Assembly (NCBI GenBank): GCA_964448465.1
Contig: CAYUVY010000025.1
Location: 1 to 7,907 of the forward strand
Reading direction: 5' to 3'
DNA length: 7,907 nt
DNA from: CAYTYZ01 sp964448465
GTDB taxonomy: Bacteria > Patescibacteriota > Microgenomatia > UBA12405
Below, piece by piece: positions 5,343-7,907 of the stretch. Numbering within the stretch: the stretch's first letter is position 1; every line of letters begins with the position of its first letter. The translations under genes and the position numbers were made by a program. The notes beneath the pieces were generated by a model. It did not search any database and was not told the DNA's origin. It saw only the letters and a program-made list of their open reading frames with translations.

Positions 5343-6062
5343 ATGGCAGAATTTACACGCTCAAGACTTGCGCGACAATCAGGAGATGAACAATTAACCA
5401 AAAAGACTTTAGCTTTGGGTGTGGTTAGTATGGCAATTTTGGTTTTATTAGTACTGTTTGGCTTGCCCTTGTTGATTAGATTCTCGGTATTTTTGGGAAG
5501 CAGACAATCTCGGAAAGATAATGTGGGCGAAACTGTCTTGCCACCTTTGCCGCCTCGGATTATTTTACCTTTTGAAGCCACAAATAGCGCTAAAATAAAT
5601 ATTCGAGGTTTTGCTGAAAATGGGGCGACTGTGGAACTGCTCAAAGACGGACAGTTATTGGAGTCAATGCCAGTAGATAACAAGGGAGAGTTCAATTTTC
5701 AAGAAGTGGTGTTAAGCGAAGGGAGCAATATTTTTTACGCTACAGCTTATTTGAAAGGAGAATTAAAAAGTGATCCATCCAAACATTTTGCCGTGCTGTA
5801 CGATACCAAAGCACCAGAATTAAAATTAACTAACCCGAGTGAAACAAGTTTGACGGTAGATTATGCTGATTTTGATATTATTGGCAAGACAGAGACGGGG
5901 TGTTCGGTAACAATTAATGGGTCTTTTGCACCGGTAGATAGCGAAGGAAATTTTAAGTTAAAAGTGCAACTGGGGGCAGGTAAAAATGAATTTGAGGTAA
6001 AGGTAAAAGACCAAGCTGGTAATGAGACCAAAACTAAGACTGCGATAACTTACGATATTTAA
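5343..6062 (+). CDS. Membrane-anchored protein with two Ig-like domains
   Basis: This 239 aa protein has a short basic N-terminus (MAEFTRSRLARQ), one membrane segment (about 22-46) and a Pro-rich linker (LPPLPPR, 66-72). Two related beta-sandwich modules follow: about 83-165 (INIRGFAENGATVELLKDGQ...NKGEFNFQEVVLSEGSN) and about 172-238 (FDIIGKTETGCSVTINGS...SEGNFKLKVQLGAGKNEFEVKVKDQAGN). The 'G.t..Ga.V.in...v..dG.F...v.L..G.N.f.v...D.aGN' pattern is that of bacterial Ig-like/glucodextranase B-like modules, which serve as surface spacers or binders. No catalytic residues are visible. ATG 5343 is the only Met before the membrane segment. No ribosome binding site exists, because the upstream bases are the tRNA-Thr 3' end. 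The last 29 bases overlap the convergent polymerase gene. Confidence 0.85.
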   Translation: MAEFTRSRLARQSGDEQLTKKTLALGVVSMAILVLLVLFGLPLLIRFSVFLGSRQSRKDNVGETVLPPLPPRIILPFEATNSAKINIRGFAENGATVELLKDGQLLESMPVDNKGEFNFQEVVLSEGSNIFYATAYLKGELKSDPSKHFAVLYDTKAPELKLTNPSETSLTVDYADFDIIGKTETGCSVTINGSFAPVDSEGNFKLKVQLGAGKNEFEVKVKDQAGNETKTKTAITYDI

Positions 6063-7113
6063 AGCTTTTAGCTTGAGATAAAAAGAAGATTACAAAAGGA
6101 TAAAGTAAACTATTGGCAAAGAGACTGTGAAAAAGTGTAATTAACAAAAGGGTTTGAAATAAAAGATTGGACTTAGTAAAAAGATTAGAAAGATAAACAA
6201 GAAATATAACTAAGCCGATTAGGCCTGTGGTTAAGGCAATATTTAGTAGACTATTGTCAAAAAACCAGCCGGAATGGAGATTGTTGGGGGTTTGGGGAAT
6301 CTGGTAGCCAAGATTATTGTAGCCATAGCCAAAGAGTGGTTTTTGTAATAAAAGTGGCAAACTGGCTTGGTAATTTTCGATTTTGTCGACAGTGCTTTTG
6401 GTACGCACAAGATTGGTGCCCTCACCTGGTGGCTTAGGTAACAGAAAAATAGTTGCCAGGACAAGTAACAAGGAGACAAAAAATATTTTGGGTTGTTTTT
6501 GTTTGTAGGCTAAATACCCAAAGCCGAGCAAGAAACAGGCAAGGCTGGTACGACTGTAGGTAAGGGCTAGAGCCAGGTAGATTAGTCCTAGGGCAAGTTT
6601 GTTGGGCTTGGGTGTTAGGAAATAGGTAAAGAAAATAAAGTTATAAATTAGGCCGGTAAAAGTGGGATCCAGAAGGGTACCAAGTAGGCGATTTAAGTGG
6701 TCGTCCCAGCCAAGATATTTTAGAATTCGAGCATCGGGATAGATAAAATATTGAAAAAATCCCCAAAGAACGGTAAAAATAAGACAAGCGACTATAAACT
6801 TTGGTTTAACTTTTGGACTGGGAAGATCCAAGAGAATTAAAAGTGTGACTAGTCTAATTAAGTATAAGGCTGGGGTAAATATTAGTTGAAGATTGGTTAG
6901 ATTGAGAAGAAAGGTTAGAGCCAGCCAAAGTAGAAAAATAATAAGTTTGGGAGATAGCTGAAAACGATTTTGCCATAGTAAGAGCAAGGCTAGGGCAACT
7001 AGGGCTAAGTCAAAACAAAGAACATCCTGGCCTTGGATAAATATTCTGGGGCCAAGTTGACCTAGCGAGAAGAGGAGCCAGGAAAGGTAGAGGGCGGTTG
7101 TTGTAAGTGCCAT
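6034..7113 (-). CDS. O-antigen ligase/polymerase (Wzy/WaaL)-like membrane protein
   Basis: This 359 aa protein is strongly hydrophobic and Leu-rich, with about 10 predicted membrane helices. Ligase-like landmarks are YSRTS (about 185-189) at the end of a helix, the outer-loop string LFGYGYNN (about 260-267), and HSGWFFDNSLLNIALTTGLIGL (about 279-300), typical of the Wzy_C region. Such proteins join or polymerise lipid-linked sugars on the outer face of the membrane. In a candidate-phylum cell this would be a surface glycan, not true LPS. The gene follows the glycosyltransferase with a 52-base overlap. No other start codon allows the first helix, so the overlap looks real. No ribosome binding site is seen. 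The 3' end runs 29 bases into the opposite Ig-like gene. The substrate, and ligase versus polymerase, cannot be settled from sequence. Confidence 0.83.
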   Translation of the reverse strand: MALTTTALYLSWLLFSLGQLGPRIFIQGQDVLCFDLALVALALLLLWQNRFQLSPKLIIFLLWLALTFLLNLTNLQLIFTPALYLIRLVTLLILLDLPSPKVKPKFIVACLIFTVLWGFFQYFIYPDARILKYLGWDDHLNRLLGTLLDPTFTGLIYNFIFFTYFLTPKPNKLALGLIYLALALTYSRTSLACFLLGFGYLAYKQKQPKIFFVSLLLVLATIFLLPKPPGEGTNLVRTKSTVDKIENYQASLPLLLQKPLFGYGYNNLGYQIPQTPNNLHSGWFFDNSLLNIALTTGLIGLVIFLVYLSNLFTKSNLLFQTLLLITLFHSLFANSLLYPFVIFFLSQAKSFKYRKLSQS

Positions 7114-7880
7114 AGTTTGGAGCGGACTAAAAAGGAATGAAAGGACATCAGGGTGGCGAAGATTAAACCTGGCAGGCCGTCTTGAAAGCCACGACGTAGC
7201 ACATAGTCATATAAAAATTTGCCCAAGGGCCAAATGGCAGCATTGATGGCATAGCCTTTGACGCCTTGTTTGTTTAGTTCGGCAGCGCGCAGACTAGAGT
7301 AAAAATTTATTTTGTGCAAAAGCGAATTGATGGTTGGATTAGAGTGGTGAAGAATGGGTAGATTGAGAAAAGTTGGAGAAGAAGTGGGTTGCCAAATTTC
7401 ATGAACTGCATTTATAAATTGGCCGTGTTTACGGTGAAAAAGGCGTACAAGTTGGGTATTGTCTAGTTGGCCATGGGTAAGGACCTGTCCCAAAAAGTAT
7501 TCAGTGCGAGGAAAAGAATAAGAATATTCTTGTTCTCGGGGTTTAAAGTTTTTAAGATAAACAATTAGTTTGGGTGTGGGCTGTTCGTCGGCATCTATCC
7601 AAAGAATCCAGTCGTTTTTGGCCAGGTCCACTCCCCTTTTGCGCTGGTCGGAAAAAGAAGACAAGGGGTGAGAAAGAAAAGTAAGTTTGTTGCCAAAAAA
7701 CTTTTGTAAATCTGTTTTGATTTCTGGATCAGAATTATCGTCCACAACCACAACCTGGTTGATAATTGGACAATCTTTAACCCAGCCAAAATTTTTATTC
7801 ACATCAATAAGGTTATTGTGTGTGAGAAGAAGGAGGGAGAGGTTAGTATGTATCGGTGATTTTGATAATTTTTTCTGCAT
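7062..7880 (-). CDS. Family 2 glycosyltransferase (WaaE-like)
   Basis: This 272 aa GT-A fold enzyme shows LSLLLLTHNN (14-23), VVVVDDNSD (43-51), DQRKRGVDLAKNDWILWIDADE (78-99, with metal-binding DAD at 96-98) and a VHEIW motif (159-163). The C-terminal part, with FYSSLRAAELNKQG and a hydrophobic GLPGLIFATLMSFHSFLV, resembles the LPS-core/WaaE-like branch. It should move a sugar from a nucleotide donor to a lipid-linked or glycan acceptor at the inner face of the membrane. The downstream ligase-like gene suggests a shared surface-glycan pathway. ATG 7880 follows an in-frame TAG at 7884-7886, so it is the first possible start. A GAGGT at 7895-7899 is 14 bases away, too far for a normal ribosome binding site. 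About 15 C-terminal residues lie in the overlap with the next gene. Donor and acceptor are unknown. Confidence 0.88.
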   Translation of the reverse strand: MQKKLSKSPIHTNLSLLLLTHNNLIDVNKNFGWVKDCPIINQVVVVDDNSDPEIKTDLQKFFGNKLTFLSHPLSSFSDQRKRGVDLAKNDWILWIDADEQPTPKLIVYLKNFKPREQEYSYSFPRTEYFLGQVLTHGQLDNTQLVRLFHRKHGQFINAVHEIWQPTSSPTFLNLPILHHSNPTINSLLHKINFYSSLRAAELNKQGVKGYAINAAIWPLGKFLYDYVLRRGFQDGLPGLIFATLMSFHSFLVRSKLWHLQQPPSTFPGSSSR

Positions 7881-7907
7881 TGTCTACCCAGTTTACCTCA
7901 TTTATAA

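Noticed and set aside
6062..6110. AAGC/GCTT inverted repeat after the Ig-like gene as a terminator
   Set aside because: A four-pair AT-rich stem without a T-run, lying within the opposite coding gene.

Overview
The window looks like part of a small, compact bacterial genome, most likely from the candidate phyla radiation (Patescibacteria), perhaps a Microgenomates-type lineage. This is an inference from several traits: MacA/MacB-like exporter parts with no visible outer-membrane partner, a small DUF5666-like membrane-anchored protein, a long (203 aa) nucleoside diphosphate kinase, tRNAs without encoded CCA, very tight gene packing and almost no Shine-Dalgarno sequences. One gene ends in TGA directly in front of a tRNA, so TGA acts as a stop here and the code looks standard.

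Left part (1-3788, + strand): the 3' end of a sensor histidine kinase gene is followed by a MacA-like adaptor, an ABC ATPase, a MacB/FtsX-type permease and a DUF5666-like anchored protein. The genes are separated by 9, 1, 1 and 42 bases, so this is probably one kinase-linked efflux or envelope-stress operon. Three of its proteins carry Gly-rich low-complexity segments in parts that should lie outside the membrane.

Middle (3792-5137): ndk lies on the minus strand and converges on the exporter operon with 3 bases between the stops. A run of exactly 100 N, an assembly gap, replaces the divergent control region between ndk and a + strand gene for a membrane-anchored protein with two LysM repeats. 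Order across the gap should be treated as provisional.

Right part (5138-7907): a tRNA-Gly(CCC) and a tRNA-Thr(CGT), each with its own extended -10 promoter, are followed only 6 bases later by a gene for a membrane-anchored protein with two Ig-like domains. On the minus strand, a family 2 glycosyltransferase and an O-antigen ligase/polymerase-like membrane protein form a two-gene envelope polysaccharide unit. Its last gene overlaps the 3' end of the Ig-like gene.

Most of the window therefore concerns the cell envelope: export, peptidoglycan or glycan binding, surface Ig folds and glycan synthesis. The most notable theme is how translation starts. Several start codons lie 6-10 bases after a -10-like box or a tRNA 3' end and have no usable ribosome binding site, which suggests leaderless or near-leaderless mRNAs. 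I did not find a clearly new biological system. No stretch over 300 bases lacks a gene, and I saw no rRNA, CRISPR array, insertion sequence or convincing hairpin terminator.
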